From positions 5,890,001-5,954,000 of the forward strand of contig OZ241870.1 in NCBI GenBank assembly GCA_965202875.1: a stretch of DNA of 64,000 nucleotides, given 5' to 3'. The notes under the pieces are model-generated. The model was given only the letters and a program-made list of their open reading frames with translations. It was not told the DNA's origin and searched no databases. Of the stretch, positions 17,709-27,430 are shown in pieces. Within the stretch, counting starts at the first letter, position 1. Each line of letters opens with the position of its first letter. Both the position numbers and the translations under genes were made by a program. The stretch is from HK1 sp965202875 (GTDB taxonomy: Bacteria > Pseudomonadota > Gammaproteobacteria > HK1).

Positions 17709-19056
17709 CTATTCATAATTCCCCGATCTCGGACAACGCAGGATAGCCCTCTGCCCCACCACACCATTGTCGACAAGAGCATTCCTGACGAGCACCGGTG
17801 ACACGTCAAAGCGAAGGGCCGCGTCCTCCATGAATTCGTCGTCCGGGAACCGGTTCCCCAAGTAATCTCGAAGTGCGTCGAACGGACAGAAGAATTCCCG
17901 GGCGAATGCTCTCTGGAACCTCTGTCGATCCGTGTGCGCATCCGTCACCGGCAAAAGATCTTCGCCCTCCCCGGCCACCAGGTGATCGCCGATGATTCTG
18001 GCAAGCGCGAACCGCCTGCCGGTGGGGTAGCGTTTCTTGAGGGCAGCCTTGAGGACGCCGTTCCCTTCGACATTCCGGACACCGGCGGGGATTGGCGCCC
18101 TTGCCTCATCTGAAGAATCTGAAAAATCCGTAATCCAGCTCGCAGGAACGTCGCACAGCTCCGCCAGACTCTCCGTACGGATCGGCCCGGTTCCACACGA
18201 CCACTCCCTGCGAGCCAGCGCGGCCACCGAGACACCTTGCCTCCATGGTTTCCAATTCTCCTGTGCAGTCTGGGCAACCGCCGATCTCATGTCCGGCGAG
18301 ATGTCCAGAGACAGGGATTGGGAACGATCGCGGACGATTTCCCACAACACTTCAAAATTTGCCAGTGCCCCGATCCCGGAGGATGCGGCCAACTCCCCCA
18401 TCGCGCCCCGGCCGGCGGAGTCTGCCGCTTCGTGCAGCCGCCTCAGCAAGGCGGGATCCGCCTCACCGGCGTCAAGACCCATGCGGGCTTCCATGATGCG
18501 CGCGAAGCTCGTTTCCGGGTGTCGGATTGCCTCGCCGAGCTCACGCCATGCCGCGGACAGGTTGTCTGCTCCGGACAGATCGCCCGCTCTCCGGGAACCG
18601 AAGGAACTGACCCTCGAAACGACGGCTTCCACGAAGTCCCGAACCCCTTCCTCGAAATTCCGTGCGGGGATGTGGACGTCCACCTCATTGAGAAATCGCA
18701 ACGAATGCGAGGCACCGAGCCTGGTCGGCCGGGCTCGAATACGCACGGTGTCGCCGCCACTGACGAACTCCACGTCGGGCCAGAGATATCCGTTTCCGGC
18801 GGCGCCCATCTTGTGGCTCATCTTCCAGGACAAGCCGTCTCCATCGGCTTCCCACCGCAGTCGCCACCAGCCACGTGGCGAGATCGAATGCCGAGACGTG
18901 TATCTCGGGCCTCGTCGTCCTGGCCTCGGAGTCCTCGACTTTCGTCACGGTGACTCCACCGGCTTCGATCGTGATTCCGGCCAACGACAGGCGTTCCACC
19001 GCGTCGCCGAAATCTCGGGGGATCCATGCGAAATCTATCTTGAACCCGGTGCTCAT
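17709..19056 (-). pseudogene. IrrE/ImmA-like protein with degenerate active site, one frameshift
   Basis: Two frames make one protein of about 450 residues. ATG 19056 opens MSTGFKIDFAWIPRDFGDAV and runs to LATWL near 18877. A frame change there restores WWRLRWEADGDGLSWKMSH, and the rest is open to 17709. The C-terminal third resembles ImmA/IrrE metallopeptidases (FQRAFAREFFCPFDALRDYL and the closing RFDVSPVLVRNAL), but where HExxH should be the sequence is RIIGDHLVAG, so zinc protease activity is unlikely even if unshifted. The first ATG overlaps the stop of the small gene at 19053-19460 (ATGA). The pair looks like a TA- or regulator-type operon. Confidence 0.6.
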
Positions 19057-19460
19057 ATCGTTGTCCAGTGTTCAAGGACAACGTCCCTGAACGGATCCGT
19101 TTCAGGCATCGGATATCCGTGACAGGCGCCCGATACGGAGTTTTCCAACTGTGCTTCCAGCGGGTAGCCGTCGTTCGTGAGCGCCCAGACGTTTTGAGGA
19201 TACCCCCCGCGCCGCTGTTCACTGACCAGCCCCCGTCGGATACCTTCGCGCAGCAGGCGCAACGCGACCGCCCGCTCGACGATCCCGGCCCAATCGCATT
19301 TCGACTTGTCCGCCCGTGGCCGGGCAGGCGGCGTCAATCCGAAATCGCCGGGGTTGCGCTTGTGTTCGGGATTACCGCCATAACGTACGCGTGCGGCCAG
19401 ATCCTCCAGAGCATCCGGATCGGGGGCGGCGGCGATTCTGCGTTTGGGGTTGAACGGCAA
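19053..19460 (-). CDS. Small conserved protein partnered with the IrrE-like gene
   Basis: A 135-residue protein with very ordered, family-like motifs: VRYGGNPEHKRNPGDFGL near residues 25-42, LRLLREGIRRGLVSEQRRGG near 68-87, PQNVWALTNDGYPLEAQLEN, and CHGYPMPETDPFRD near the end. I know this pattern as a conserved hypothetical family next to IrrE-like genes but not its function. Overlap by four bases with the following gene implies translational coupling. It could be the toxin of a pair in which the IrrE-like protein is the antitoxin. It appears intact. Confidence 0.6.
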   Translation of the reverse strand: MPFNPKRRIAAAPDPDALEDLAARVRYGGNPEHKRNPGDFGLTPPARPRADKSKCDWAGIVERAVALRLLREGIRRGLVSEQRRGGYPQNVWALTNDGYPLEAQLENSVSGACHGYPMPETDPFRDVVLEHWTTI

Positions 19461-19804
19461 AGCGGCCTCCCGGGAGCGACAATCTCTCGAATCGTCCGCC
19501 GCATAATAGACCCGAAAGAATAGACCATGCCGGATTCACCCGGCAATGCGAACCATCGGCATTGAGTGGCGTAGCGCCGGCCGCCGTTCCCGAAGCTCTG
19601 CCATCGGAACGAGGACCGACGGGGCGGCGGCCCCCGACCGGACGTTGGAACCGAAATTCCGTCCCAATCGAGTCGTTGACCATTTTGGTCGGGTAGAAGC
19701 GACCCTGCCCGGCCACAAATTCCGATGATGATCAATCAGTCGAGCCTGTCACGTCCGGGGAGCTTCGGACCGGGACGCACCCGCCGAGACCAGGAGACCG
19801 GGCG
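19461..19804. other. Intergenic region without a supported gene
   Basis: This 344-base stretch lies between the start of the small conserved gene (minus) and the 3' end of the BtpA-PRTase gene (minus). Frames across it are low-complexity shadows. It should contain the promoter of the 19460 gene; no clear operator, terminator hairpin with T-run, or repeat was recognised. Confidence 0.4.
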
Positions 19805-21166
19805 CTACGGAACCTCCGGGAAACAGCAGGCGGGATCGAAGCCCGCGAAGTGGTCCATCGTCTTGCGGTTGCACTGATCCTGCTCCGCCGTCCCCGGAAG
19901 CACCGCGGTCGAGCACCGGTAGCGGTCGCGACAGGCGGCGCCACCGCCGGTCTCCTCGATACACACGGCGGCGACGCCTGCGACCACGCCTCCCTGGCGC
20001 TCGACGAGCCGGATGCCGGCGTCCATCGTGCCGCCGGTCTCCACCCACTGGTCGACGAGCAGCACCCGGGTCCCCGGCGCGAACGCCGGCCTGCGCATCT
20101 CCATCCGTCCGGTGCGCCCGGTGTAGTTCACGAAGTCCACCGCATCGGTGTCGACCGGCATCTTTCCGGCCTTGCGAATGGTCAGGAACCCCTTGCCGAG
20201 ACGGATCGCGATCGCGCTCCCGAGCACGAACCCCATGGCGTCGAAGCCGGCGACCACGTCGATCCCCGAGGGATCGAAGGGCGCGACCAGATCATCGACC
20301 AGCGCATGGAACGCGCTCGCGTTGATGTAGATCGACGAGGGGTCCAGCCACGCGAACCGCCCGCCTCTGACGTTCGGGGCCATGAGCGGCAGGTACCGGC
20401 CGGCATCGGGATTCGGCTCCGGCTCGCCCGCGCCGGCCTCGCGGCAGGCCGCCAGGAGCCGGCGCAGCCGCATGGGCTCGACGTCGTAGAAGCTCCCCGG
20501 GCGGTTGATGCCGGTGGCGACGAGGATGGCGTCCACGAGCCCGGCGTACGAGCCGGCGTTGTCCGGCGTGACCCCGGAGGCGACGGCGAGCGCCCGATCC
20601 GCGCATCCCGCGCGGAACGCCTCGATCTTGGAGAGATCCGCGGATCGTCCCGTCGCCACTCCCGAGGTGGTGACCGCGTCCATGTGCCGGGCCGCGATTC
20701 CCGCCGCGGTCTCGAAATCCTCCGGCGCCACCGCCCGCTGCTTCTTGAAGGCGACGCCGCCGAGATAGAGCCCGCTCCACCCGCTCTCCCGGCGGGCTTC
20801 GGCGATCGCGCCGGCCTCGCGTTGCACGTCCGCGCGCTCGTCGATGCGGGCGTCGTCGGCCCAGTACGCATCGACCACGCAGCCGGAGCGTTCGAGCTCC
20901 CCCAGCACCGGGAACGCCCGCGCCCCGGTCACGGCGAGGAAGTTGACGCCGAGCCAGAGCGAGGGGAGCCGTTCGCGCACCTCGCGGACGATGGGCAGCA
21001 GCCGTTCGAACCCGAAATCGTGGTTGATGAGGAAGACGCCGTGCGCGCCTTCGCGCGCCGCGACCCGCACGTTGCGAACGACCTGCCCGCGGTCCCGCGC
21101 GTGGATGACCGGCAGCACCGCAGGCCCCACCGTCTTGAATCGTTTTCGGAATTCAAAGCGGTTCAT
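19805..21166 (-). CDS. BtpA/SgcQ-family TIM-barrel fused to a phosphoribosyltransferase
   Basis: A 453-residue two-domain protein from ATG 21166. Residues 1 to about 250 have BtpA/SgcQ features: VLPVIHARDRGQVVRN, GVFLINHDFGFERLL, SGLYLGGVAFKKQ, and the barrel end ASGVTPDNAGSYAGLVDAIL. From about residue 290 a purine-type PRTase follows, with the PRPP loop VLLVDQWVETGGTMDAG near residue 365. A fusion of these families is unusual. BtpA proteins have been linked to photosystem I assembly and sugar or nucleoside catabolism, and the PRTase suggests base salvage. It is divergent from the polyamine-type ABC operon with a 117-bp repeat in the shared control region. The cysteine-rich C-terminus (CFPEV) is odd. 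Confidence 0.75.
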   Translation of the reverse strand: MNRFEFRKRFKTVGPAVLPVIHARDRGQVVRNVRVAAREGAHGVFLINHDFGFERLLPIVREVRERLPSLWLGVNFLAVTGARAFPVLGELERSGCVVDAYWADDARIDERADVQREAGAIAEARRESGWSGLYLGGVAFKKQRAVAPEDFETAAGIAARHMDAVTTSGVATGRSADLSKIEAFRAGCADRALAVASGVTPDNAGSYAGLVDAILVATGINRPGSFYDVEPMRLRRLLAACREAGAGEPEPNPDAGRYLPLMAPNVRGGRFAWLDPSSIYINASAFHALVDDLVAPFDPSGIDVVAGFDAMGFVLGSAIAIRLGKGFLTIRKAGKMPVDTDAVDFVNYTGRTGRMEMRRPAFAPGTRVLLVDQWVETGGTMDAGIRLVERQGGVVAGVAAVCIEETGGGAACRDRYRCSTAVLPGTAEQDQCNRKTMDHFAGFDPACCFPEVP

Positions 21167-21210
21167 GGCGTCGCCCCCTCCCGGAACGTCCCGGACACGG
21201 CCCTGCGCCA

Positions 21211-21327
21211 GCGATTTCCGCCAAGCCCGAAAACGTCCATTGAACCGTCGAGACCAGACGCTCAGGCGGCATAAAAAGCTGCGAAATCCCGACAACCCGA
21301 CCGTATCCGGGCATTGGCGGAAATCGC
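21211..21327 (+). repeat. 117-bp palindromic repeat element (best copy)
   Basis: The ends are inverted repeats of about 19 bases: GCGATTTCCGCCAAGCCCG at 21211 and its near complement ending at 21327 (one base inserted). The inside contains AAAAAGCTGCGAAATCCCG. A divergent copy lies in reverse orientation near 29165-29290 and one arm lies at 6893-6916. Size and ends suit a MITE or an intergenic palindromic repeat. No coding capacity. Confidence 0.6.
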
Positions 21328-21475
21328 CGGCCCCGCTCCCGCAACCGTGATTCGGCGGGGAATGCAGGCTACCATCGCCGTGGCGGTCCTGCGTAGCGGC
21401 CGGCCCGAGCGCTGCCGCAGCTCCGCCCCCGGGGAATTCATCGGAAGCACGCCATTTGACGAGGAGAGGAGCCCA

Positions 21476-22627
21476 ATGACCGAGACACGACGCCCGACGG
21501 CGCTCCAGAAGACCTCCCGCCGGAGCTTTCTCAAGACCGGCGGGGCAGTGGCCGGCGTGTTCGCCGCGCCGCTCGTGCTTACCGGCCGCAAGGCGCTCGC
21601 GGCCCCGACCGAGATCAACATGCTGGCCTGGTACGGCCACGGCGAGCCCGACATCGTGGATGAATTCGAGAAGATGCACAACGTGAAGTTCAAGCCCAAG
21701 TACTACGCGGGCGGGGACAACATGCTGGCGCTCATCGCCCAGTCGCCGCCGGGCACCTACGACGTCATCCTCTCCGACGCCGAGTTCGTGCAGCAGCTCG
21801 ACGCGGCCGGCTACATCGAGGAGATGGACCCCGCCGACTACCCGCTCGACGACCTGTTCCCCGAGTACCGGAGCTTTCCGGGGCACTGGAAGGACGGCAG
21901 GCTCTATTCGGTGATCGTCCGCTTCGGCTATCTCGGGGTGTCGTTCAACACCACCATCGTCAGCCACGAAGAGGCGAACGACTACGACGTGCTGTGGATG
22001 GAAAAGCTCGCGGGCAAGGTCGGCCACTTCGACTGGCATCTGCCGAACCTCGGCTGCCTGAGCCTGCGCGACGGGAACGACGACCCGAGCCCCTTCGACA
22101 TCGGCGACGACCAGTGGCGGCGGCTCCGGGAGACGACCCTCTCGCTGAAACCCCAGGTCGGCGGTTTCTTCGACTACGGCGGCACGTTCTCGTCGCTCAA
22201 GAACGGCCAGATCCACGCGATGTGCGGGATCGGCGACTGGATCACCGGCGTGCTGCGCAAGGACGGGGCGCCGGTCGATTCGGTGGTTCCGATGCAGGGC
22301 GGCATCCAGTGGACGGAGTCGTTCTCGATCGGCAAGGGATCGAAGAAGCAGGATCTGGTGAAGAAGTTCATCCAGTACATGACCTCGGGGCCGGGCCAGG
22401 TGCGCGCCGCCCGGATGGCGGCATACCCCGGCATCCTCCCCTACCGCTCGGGGTGGAAGGCGTTGCAGGCGGCGGACCCCGCGGAGGCCGAGCGCCAGGG
22501 CATGGTCTTCGGCAAGAGGAACGCCGTGGATCTCCGCCGCGAAGGGCGGATCCACTTCCGCGACATCCCCAGGCAGCAGAGCCTGGAGGACTGGAACGAC
22601 TTCTGGTCCGAGTACAAGAACGCATGA
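21476..22627 (+). CDS. Polyamine-type ABC transporter substrate-binding protein (Tat-exported)
   Basis: A 383-residue periplasmic binding protein from ATG 21476 with GAGGAGAGGAG just upstream. The N-terminus carries a twin-arginine leader (SRRSFLKTGGAVAGVFAAP, cleavage near ALA-AP at about residue 42). The mature part is PotD/PotF-like: NMLAWYGHGEPDIVDEFEKM, VILSDAEFVQQL, and WTESFSIGKGSKKQDLVKKF. It should deliver a polyamine or related cation, possibly an opine or other amine, to the permeases encoded next. The 137-base gap to the first permease has no gene. The operon is complete (binding protein, two permeases, ATPase). Confidence 0.88.
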   Translation: MTETRRPTALQKTSRRSFLKTGGAVAGVFAAPLVLTGRKALAAPTEINMLAWYGHGEPDIVDEFEKMHNVKFKPKYYAGGDNMLALIAQSPPGTYDVILSDAEFVQQLDAAGYIEEMDPADYPLDDLFPEYRSFPGHWKDGRLYSVIVRFGYLGVSFNTTIVSHEEANDYDVLWMEKLAGKVGHFDWHLPNLGCLSLRDGNDDPSPFDIGDDQWRRLRETTLSLKPQVGGFFDYGGTFSSLKNGQIHAMCGIGDWITGVLRKDGAPVDSVVPMQGGIQWTESFSIGKGSKKQDLVKKFIQYMTSGPGQVRAARMAAYPGILPYRSGWKALQAADPAEAERQGMVFGKRNAVDLRREGRIHFRDIPRQQSLEDWNDFWSEYKNA

Positions 22628-22764
22628 TTCGGGGCGGGCGGGCGGCGCCGTCGCCTGCCCGGCCCCATGTCAGGCTCGGCGTGAACGACCGCACGCCAAC
22701 CCCGGCTCCGGCCGGGGCGGGCGGCGTCGCGCCGGGAGCGGCGGTGGCCGGGAACCGGTGAACG

Positions 22765-23619
22765 ATGCAGGCCAGAGGCACCAGAACCGTCTCGTTCTAC
22801 GGCCTCACCTGGGCCATGCCCATGGTCCTGTGGCAGCTCGTGTTCTTCGTCTTTCCGCTGTGCTTTCTGGTCGCGCTCACCTTCTGGCTGGTCAGGAACT
22901 ACCGGATGGTGCCGGGGTTCGACACCGTCAACTGGGTCAGGATGTACTCGCGCGGATACTTCTGGGACGCCTTCGGCTTCACTTTCGCGATGGCGCTGCT
23001 CTCGACCGCGGTGACCAGCATCCTCGCCTTCCCCTGCGCCTGCGCACTGGCGTTCAGGACTTCGCCGGCGGTGCGGCGCTGGGCGGTGTTCTTCCTCATC
23101 ATCCCGTTCTTCACGAGCTACCTCGTGCGCGCCTACTCGTGGCAGATCTTTCTGGGCGACGCGGGGGTCGTCAACGGATTGCTCGGGGCCGTGGGGCTCG
23201 GTCCCTGGCCGATGCTCAACACCGGGTTCGGGACGCTGGTCGGCTACCTCACGCTCAGCCTGCCGCTGGTGGTGGTCCTGCAGCTCTTCAGCCTCGCGAA
23301 CGTGGACCGCAACCTCGTCGAGGCGGCGTGGAACCTCGGCTGCGGCCGGCTGAAGGCGGTGTTCGTGGTGATCGTTCCGCTGGCGAAGGCGGGGCTGATC
23401 ATCGCGGCGACGTTCTGCTTCATCCTCTCCTTCGGCGATTTCGTGAGCCCCTACTACCTCGGCGGCAGCAAGCCGCCGACGCTGAGCATCCTCATCGTCG
23501 ACACCACGAAATCGGGCCAGCAGTGGCCGCGCGCGGCGGTGGTGGCGGTGACCATGATCGCCACCCTGTTCGCCGTGGCCTTCACCGCGGTCGCGCTCGC
23601 GTACCGCAGGCGCGCATGA
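22765..23619 (+). CDS. ABC transporter permease, PotB/PotH type
   Basis: A 284-residue inner-membrane permease with about six helices. The EAA loop, which docks the ATPase, is VEAAWNLGCGRLKAVFVVIVP near residue 190. Other typical parts are FFLIIPFFTSYLVRAYSWQ and SFGDFVSPYYLGG. It forms a heterodimer with the next permease, whose start overlaps its stop (ATGA at 23616-23619). Confidence 0.9.
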   Translation: MQARGTRTVSFYGLTWAMPMVLWQLVFFVFPLCFLVALTFWLVRNYRMVPGFDTVNWVRMYSRGYFWDAFGFTFAMALLSTAVTSILAFPCACALAFRTSPAVRRWAVFFLIIPFFTSYLVRAYSWQIFLGDAGVVNGLLGAVGLGPWPMLNTGFGTLVGYLTLSLPLVVVLQLFSLANVDRNLVEAAWNLGCGRLKAVFVVIVPLAKAGLIIAATFCFILSFGDFVSPYYLGGSKPPTLSILIVDTTKSGQQWPRAAVVAVTMIATLFAVAFTAVALAYRRRA

Positions 23620-24416
23620 GCGTCGAGCGCGCCACCGCCTGGTTCCTCCGCGGCTACGTCGTGGTGGTGTTCGCATTCGTGTTCGCGCCCATCGCGGCGA
23701 GCTTCGTGTTCTCGTTCAACTCCGACCGCTTCCCGACCCTCCCGCTCGGACACTTCACGCTGCACTGGTACGAGACCATCTTCAACGATCCCGACGTATG
23801 GGAGGCGTTCGCCAACAGCGCGATCGTCTCGGCGTGCACCGCGGTGATCGCGACGTTCATCGGCTTCTGCACCGCGTACACCGACTACCGCTTCAGGTTC
23901 TTCGGCAAGAGCGCATACCTCGGGCTCGCGCTGCTGCCGCCCACCATCCCGCTCGTGATCATGGGGCTCGCGATGCTCGCGCTGCTCTCGCGCATCGGGA
24001 TGTCCGGCCGGCTCGTTTCGATCGTCGTGGCGCACGTCGTCCTCTGCTCGCCCTTCGCGATGGCCGTCATCCGGCTCCGGCTCGCGCAGATGGACCCGAG
24101 CCTGGAGGCGGCGGCGTGGAACCTGGGAGCCGGCGAATGGCGGGCGATGGGGGCGGTGATCCTCCCCTTCACCGCGCCCGCGATCGTGGCGGCGCTCTGC
24201 CTCACCGCCGCGGTCTCGTTCGACGAGTTCGCCGTCGCCTGGTTCGTCTCCGGGCTCAACAAGACGGTTCCGGTCGTCATCCTCGAGATCCTCCAGGGCA
24301 ACGTCGACCCGCAGATCAACGCGATCGGGAGCCTCGTGTTCATCACCTCCATGACCCTGGTGGTCGTCGCCCAGGTCCTCGTCATGACGAGGGAGCCCCG
24401 GCGTGCCCGAGCCTGA
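23616..24416 (+). CDS. ABC transporter permease, PotC/PotI type
   Basis: A 266-residue permease from ATG 23616, overlapping the previous gene by four bases. It has six membrane segments and an EAA loop, LEAAAWNLGAGEWRAMGAVI, near residue 165. The stretch AVSFDEFAVAWFVSG is typical of PotC-like proteins. The ATPase gene starts 14 bases before its stop, so all are co-translated. Confidence 0.9.
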   Translation: MSVERATAWFLRGYVVVVFAFVFAPIAASFVFSFNSDRFPTLPLGHFTLHWYETIFNDPDVWEAFANSAIVSACTAVIATFIGFCTAYTDYRFRFFGKSAYLGLALLPPTIPLVIMGLAMLALLSRIGMSGRLVSIVVAHVVLCSPFAMAVIRLRLAQMDPSLEAAAWNLGAGEWRAMGAVILPFTAPAIVAALCLTAAVSFDEFAVAWFVSGLNKTVPVVILEILQGNVDPQINAIGSLVFITSMTLVVVAQVLVMTREPRRARA

Positions 24417-25527
24417 ACGCATGCGTGCGGGTGGGCCCGGACGCGAGCCGCTGGTCGTCTTCGAGGGCGTGGCCAAGCGCTTCGGCGGCGCCGTGGCGGT
24501 GGAGCGCTTGGATCTCGCGATCGGCGAGGGCGAGTTCGTCGCGATCATGGGGTCGAGCGGCTGCGGCAAGACGACCACGCTGCGCATGCTCGCGGGCCTG
24601 GAGCGCCCGAGCGAGGGCGAGATCCGCATCGAGGGCCGCCGGGCCAACGAGCTGAGCCCGGCCGAACGCGGCACCCCCATGGTGTGGCAGACGCTGGCCC
24701 TGTTTCCGTTCCTCGACGTGCGCAGGAACGTGGAGTTCGGGCTGAGGATGCGCGGCATCCCGGCGCCGGCGCGGCGCGAGAAGGCGATGGCCTGGCTCGA
24801 ACGCATGGAGATCGCGGAGCTTGCGGACCGCGACGTGGCCCGGCTCTCCGGCGGCCAGCGCCAGCGGGTGGCGCTGGCCCGCGCGCTGGTCACCGAGCCC
24901 CGCATCCTGCTGCTCGACGAGCCCATGAGCGCACTCGACGCGAACCTCGTCGTGCGCATGCAGGCGGTGCTCGCGCGCCTGCAGCGCGATCTCGGGATCA
25001 CCTTCGTCTACGTGACCCACAGCCAGTCCGAGGCGTTCGCGATGGCGGACCGCGTGGTCATCATGAGCCGCGGGGTCGTCGAACAGATCGGGACGCCCCA
25101 GCAGGTCTACCGCAGCCCCGCGAACCGGTTCGTCGCGGAGTTCGTCGGCGCCAACAACATCATCTCCGGCACCGTCACCGACGATCGTGACGGCGTCGTG
25201 ACGGCGGAGACCGCGCTCGGCACCCTCCGGGCCGCCGTCCCGGACGACTTCGCGCGCGCGCCGGGCGGCGGGATCACGTTCGTGGTCGGCGCCGATCGGA
25301 TCGCGCTCGGCGGACGGCCCACGGGCGCGGGCAACGAGGTGCGCCTCGATCTCATCGGCGAGGAGTTCATCGGCTCGGTGGTGACCCTGCACTTCGAAGC
25401 CCCCGGCGGCAGCGCGTTCCGGGTGCAGAAACAGCAGCGCGAGCTCGATACGCTGGCCCTCGAAGTGGGCTCGACGATGTGGGCGTCGTGGCCGGCGGAG
25501 GACGTCCACGTCCTGCCGGGGGAGTGA
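24403..25527 (+). CDS. ABC transporter ATP-binding protein, PotA type
   Basis: A 374-residue ATPase read from GTG 24403 (an ATG at 24421 is an alternative). Walker A is GSSGCGKTTT near residue 51, the ABC signature LSGGQRQRVALARAL near 150, Walker B ILLLDEPMSALD near 172, and the H-loop YVTHSQSEAFA near 205. The C-terminal 120 residues form the TOBE-type regulatory domain of the polyamine/opine/iron ATPase class. It energises the permease pair. In place of the usual Q-loop Q after hydrophobics it reads MVWQTLALFPFLDV, which is normal for this family. Confidence 0.92.
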   Translation: MPEPERMRAGGPGREPLVVFEGVAKRFGGAVAVERLDLAIGEGEFVAIMGSSGCGKTTTLRMLAGLERPSEGEIRIEGRRANELSPAERGTPMVWQTLALFPFLDVRRNVEFGLRMRGIPAPARREKAMAWLERMEIAELADRDVARLSGGQRQRVALARALVTEPRILLLDEPMSALDANLVVRMQAVLARLQRDLGITFVYVTHSQSEAFAMADRVVIMSRGVVEQIGTPQQVYRSPANRFVAEFVGANNIISGTVTDDRDGVVTAETALGTLRAAVPDDFARAPGGGITFVVGADRIALGGRPTGAGNEVRLDLIGEEFIGSVVTLHFEAPGGSAFRVQKQQRELDTLALEVGSTMWASWPAEDVHVLPGE

Positions 25528-25615
25528 GTGAACCGCCCCTTCGCAGAACTCACGGACACGCATTCCCGGGTTCACCGGGAAGAAGCGGATGTAGCTCACG
25601 CCCGCCTCGATGGGC

Positions 25616-27430
25616 GGAGTACGCCGCCTCCTCCCGCACCCGCCCGACCTCCGCCTGCCGTTCCCGCCGGGTGTCTTCGAGGAAGGGGGACAGGGTGTGC
25701 TCGTGCAGCCAGGCGGAGGGCTCGGGCGCGGTCGCCACCTCGGGCAGCGCCTCCGGCGCCGGCGCGGGAACGAAGTTTCCGATGAGGCCCGGCTCCCGGA
25801 GACGCCGATCGCCCCGGTGATCCGTCTCCACCGCGAAGAGGCGTTCGTGGACGGTCCGTCCCAGGCCGTCCACGATGCGCGCCCGGTAGAAGTCGATCCG
25901 GGCCGGATGGGCGTGCTGCAAGGAGTGGAAGGAAGCGCCCGTGCCGAACACGCCGGCGGCCTCGGCGCACGTATGCCGGCGGACGGCCTCGAAGAGCGGG
26001 TGGCCGGGGGTGACCCATTCCAGCGCGTGCTTCTCCGCCGTCTCGCGGTCGGTGGAGCAGCGCGGATACCGGTCCGCCAGCGCCGGCAGCTTCCAGTCCG
26101 GGTCGCGTTCGTAGCGGCGCAGCACCGCGGGCGTGCGGCCGGGCTCGAAGGTATGCGCGCGCTCCCTACCGCATCGAGCGGCGACCGGCGACCGGGTTGA
26201 AGAGGACGTGGCAGACCTGGAGGTTGATCCCCTCACCCGCCGCCTCCGTGGCCACCAGGACCTGGATCGCGCCCTCGCGGAAGCGTTGCTCGGAGTGGAG
26301 CCGCGTGCCGGACTCGTCGCGCGAGCCGGGCTTCATCCCGCCGTGGATGGTCCCGACCGCGAAGCCCCAGTCCTTCAGCCGGCCGACGAGATGGTCGAGG
26401 GTGTCGCGGAACTCCGTGAAGACGAGCAGGCGCTTGCCGGGCCGGTCGAAGAAGCCCTCGTTGCGGAGCAGGTCCCGAAGCCTTGCGAGCTTCGCATCCG
26501 TCCCGGAGGCCTCGACCGCCCGGGCCTGCCCCGCGAAGTGCCGGAGCTCGGCGACCTCCTCCCGTACCTGCTCGGCGTTTGCGGCCAAGGTCACCGCTTC
26601 GAGCATCCCTTCGAGGCGCTCGCGCTCGCCCTCCTCCATCTCCTCGATCTCGTCCGGGCCGGGGAGGTCCGCCGGCGCGGCGCGGGCCAGGACCTCGGCC
26701 TGCTTCAGTCCTTCTTCGAGCCGCCGTGCGCGGTTTTCGAGACTCTTCCGTAGCGCATGGATGCTGGACGCCAGCCGGCGCTGGTACAGCGACATCAGGA
26801 AGCCCACCGCGCGGGCGCGCGGATCGTCCCCCGGGCGGCGGCCTTCGCGCTCTGGCGCTTCACGAAGCGGGAGACCTCCTGGTAGAGGTCGAGCTCCGCG
26901 CCGTCCATTTGGAACGCGACCGTATGCGGGATGCGCCGGGGGAAGATCTTCTCCGCCGCCCACGTGCCGTCCGGCCTGCGTTCCGGGAAATGGACCATGG
27001 CCTCCTTGGTGCGGCGGAGGTAGAAGGGCGCGCGGCGCCGCTCCATCGCCTCGCGGATGGATTTCACGTCCGCGTAGGCGTCGGCGTCGAGGAGCTGGAG
27101 GAAGAGGCTGAAGTTCTCCGGGTCGCCCTTGTGCGGGGTGGCGGTGAGCAAAAGCAGGTGGTCCGCCGTATCCCGCAGCAGCTCCCCCAGGGCGTAGCGC
27201 CCCGTCTTCCGCGCGGGCGGCGTCCACGACATGCGGTGCGCTTCGTCCACGATGACCAGATCCCACCGGACCTGCCGCAAGCCGGGGAGGATCTCGCTCC
27301 GCTTGGCGAGATCCAGCGACGTGATGACGTGCGGCTGCTCCAGCCACTGGTTGACGCCGAACTGGTCGCGGAGGTCGCCGCCCTTCAACACGAGGAACTT
27401 CTCGTCGAATTCCAGCCGCTTCGCCCTCGC
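25616..27430 (-). pseudogene. Broken SNF2-type helicase (HepA/DrmD-like), lacking N-terminus and motif VI
   Basis: Minus-strand pieces form one superfamily 2 helicase. 27430-26815 gives HVITSLDLAKRSEI, Walker B DLVIVDEAHRMSW, and LLLLTATPHKGDPENFSLFL. After a frameshift near 26815, 26815-26170 gives LLVFTEFRDTLDHLVGRLKD and VLVATEAAGEGINLQVCHVL. Then an internal deletion removes the arginine-finger motif, and another frame gives a C-terminal piece ending PFLEDTRRERQAEVGRVREE near 25616. The Walker A region is absent because the gene is joined to the AAA pseudogene at about 27430. Similar helicases occur in DISARM (DrmD) and as orphans, but none of the other DISARM genes is seen. Confidence 0.7.

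Noticed and set aside
21167..22555. Extension of the BtpA-PRTase frame to 916 residues
   Set aside because: The extra N-terminus lies opposite the binding-protein gene and is compositionally a shadow; BtpA proteins start at about ATG 21166.
25616..27430. DISARM system
   Set aside because: The helicase resembles DrmD, but drmA, drmB, drmC and the methylase are absent and the gene lacks Walker A and motif VI.
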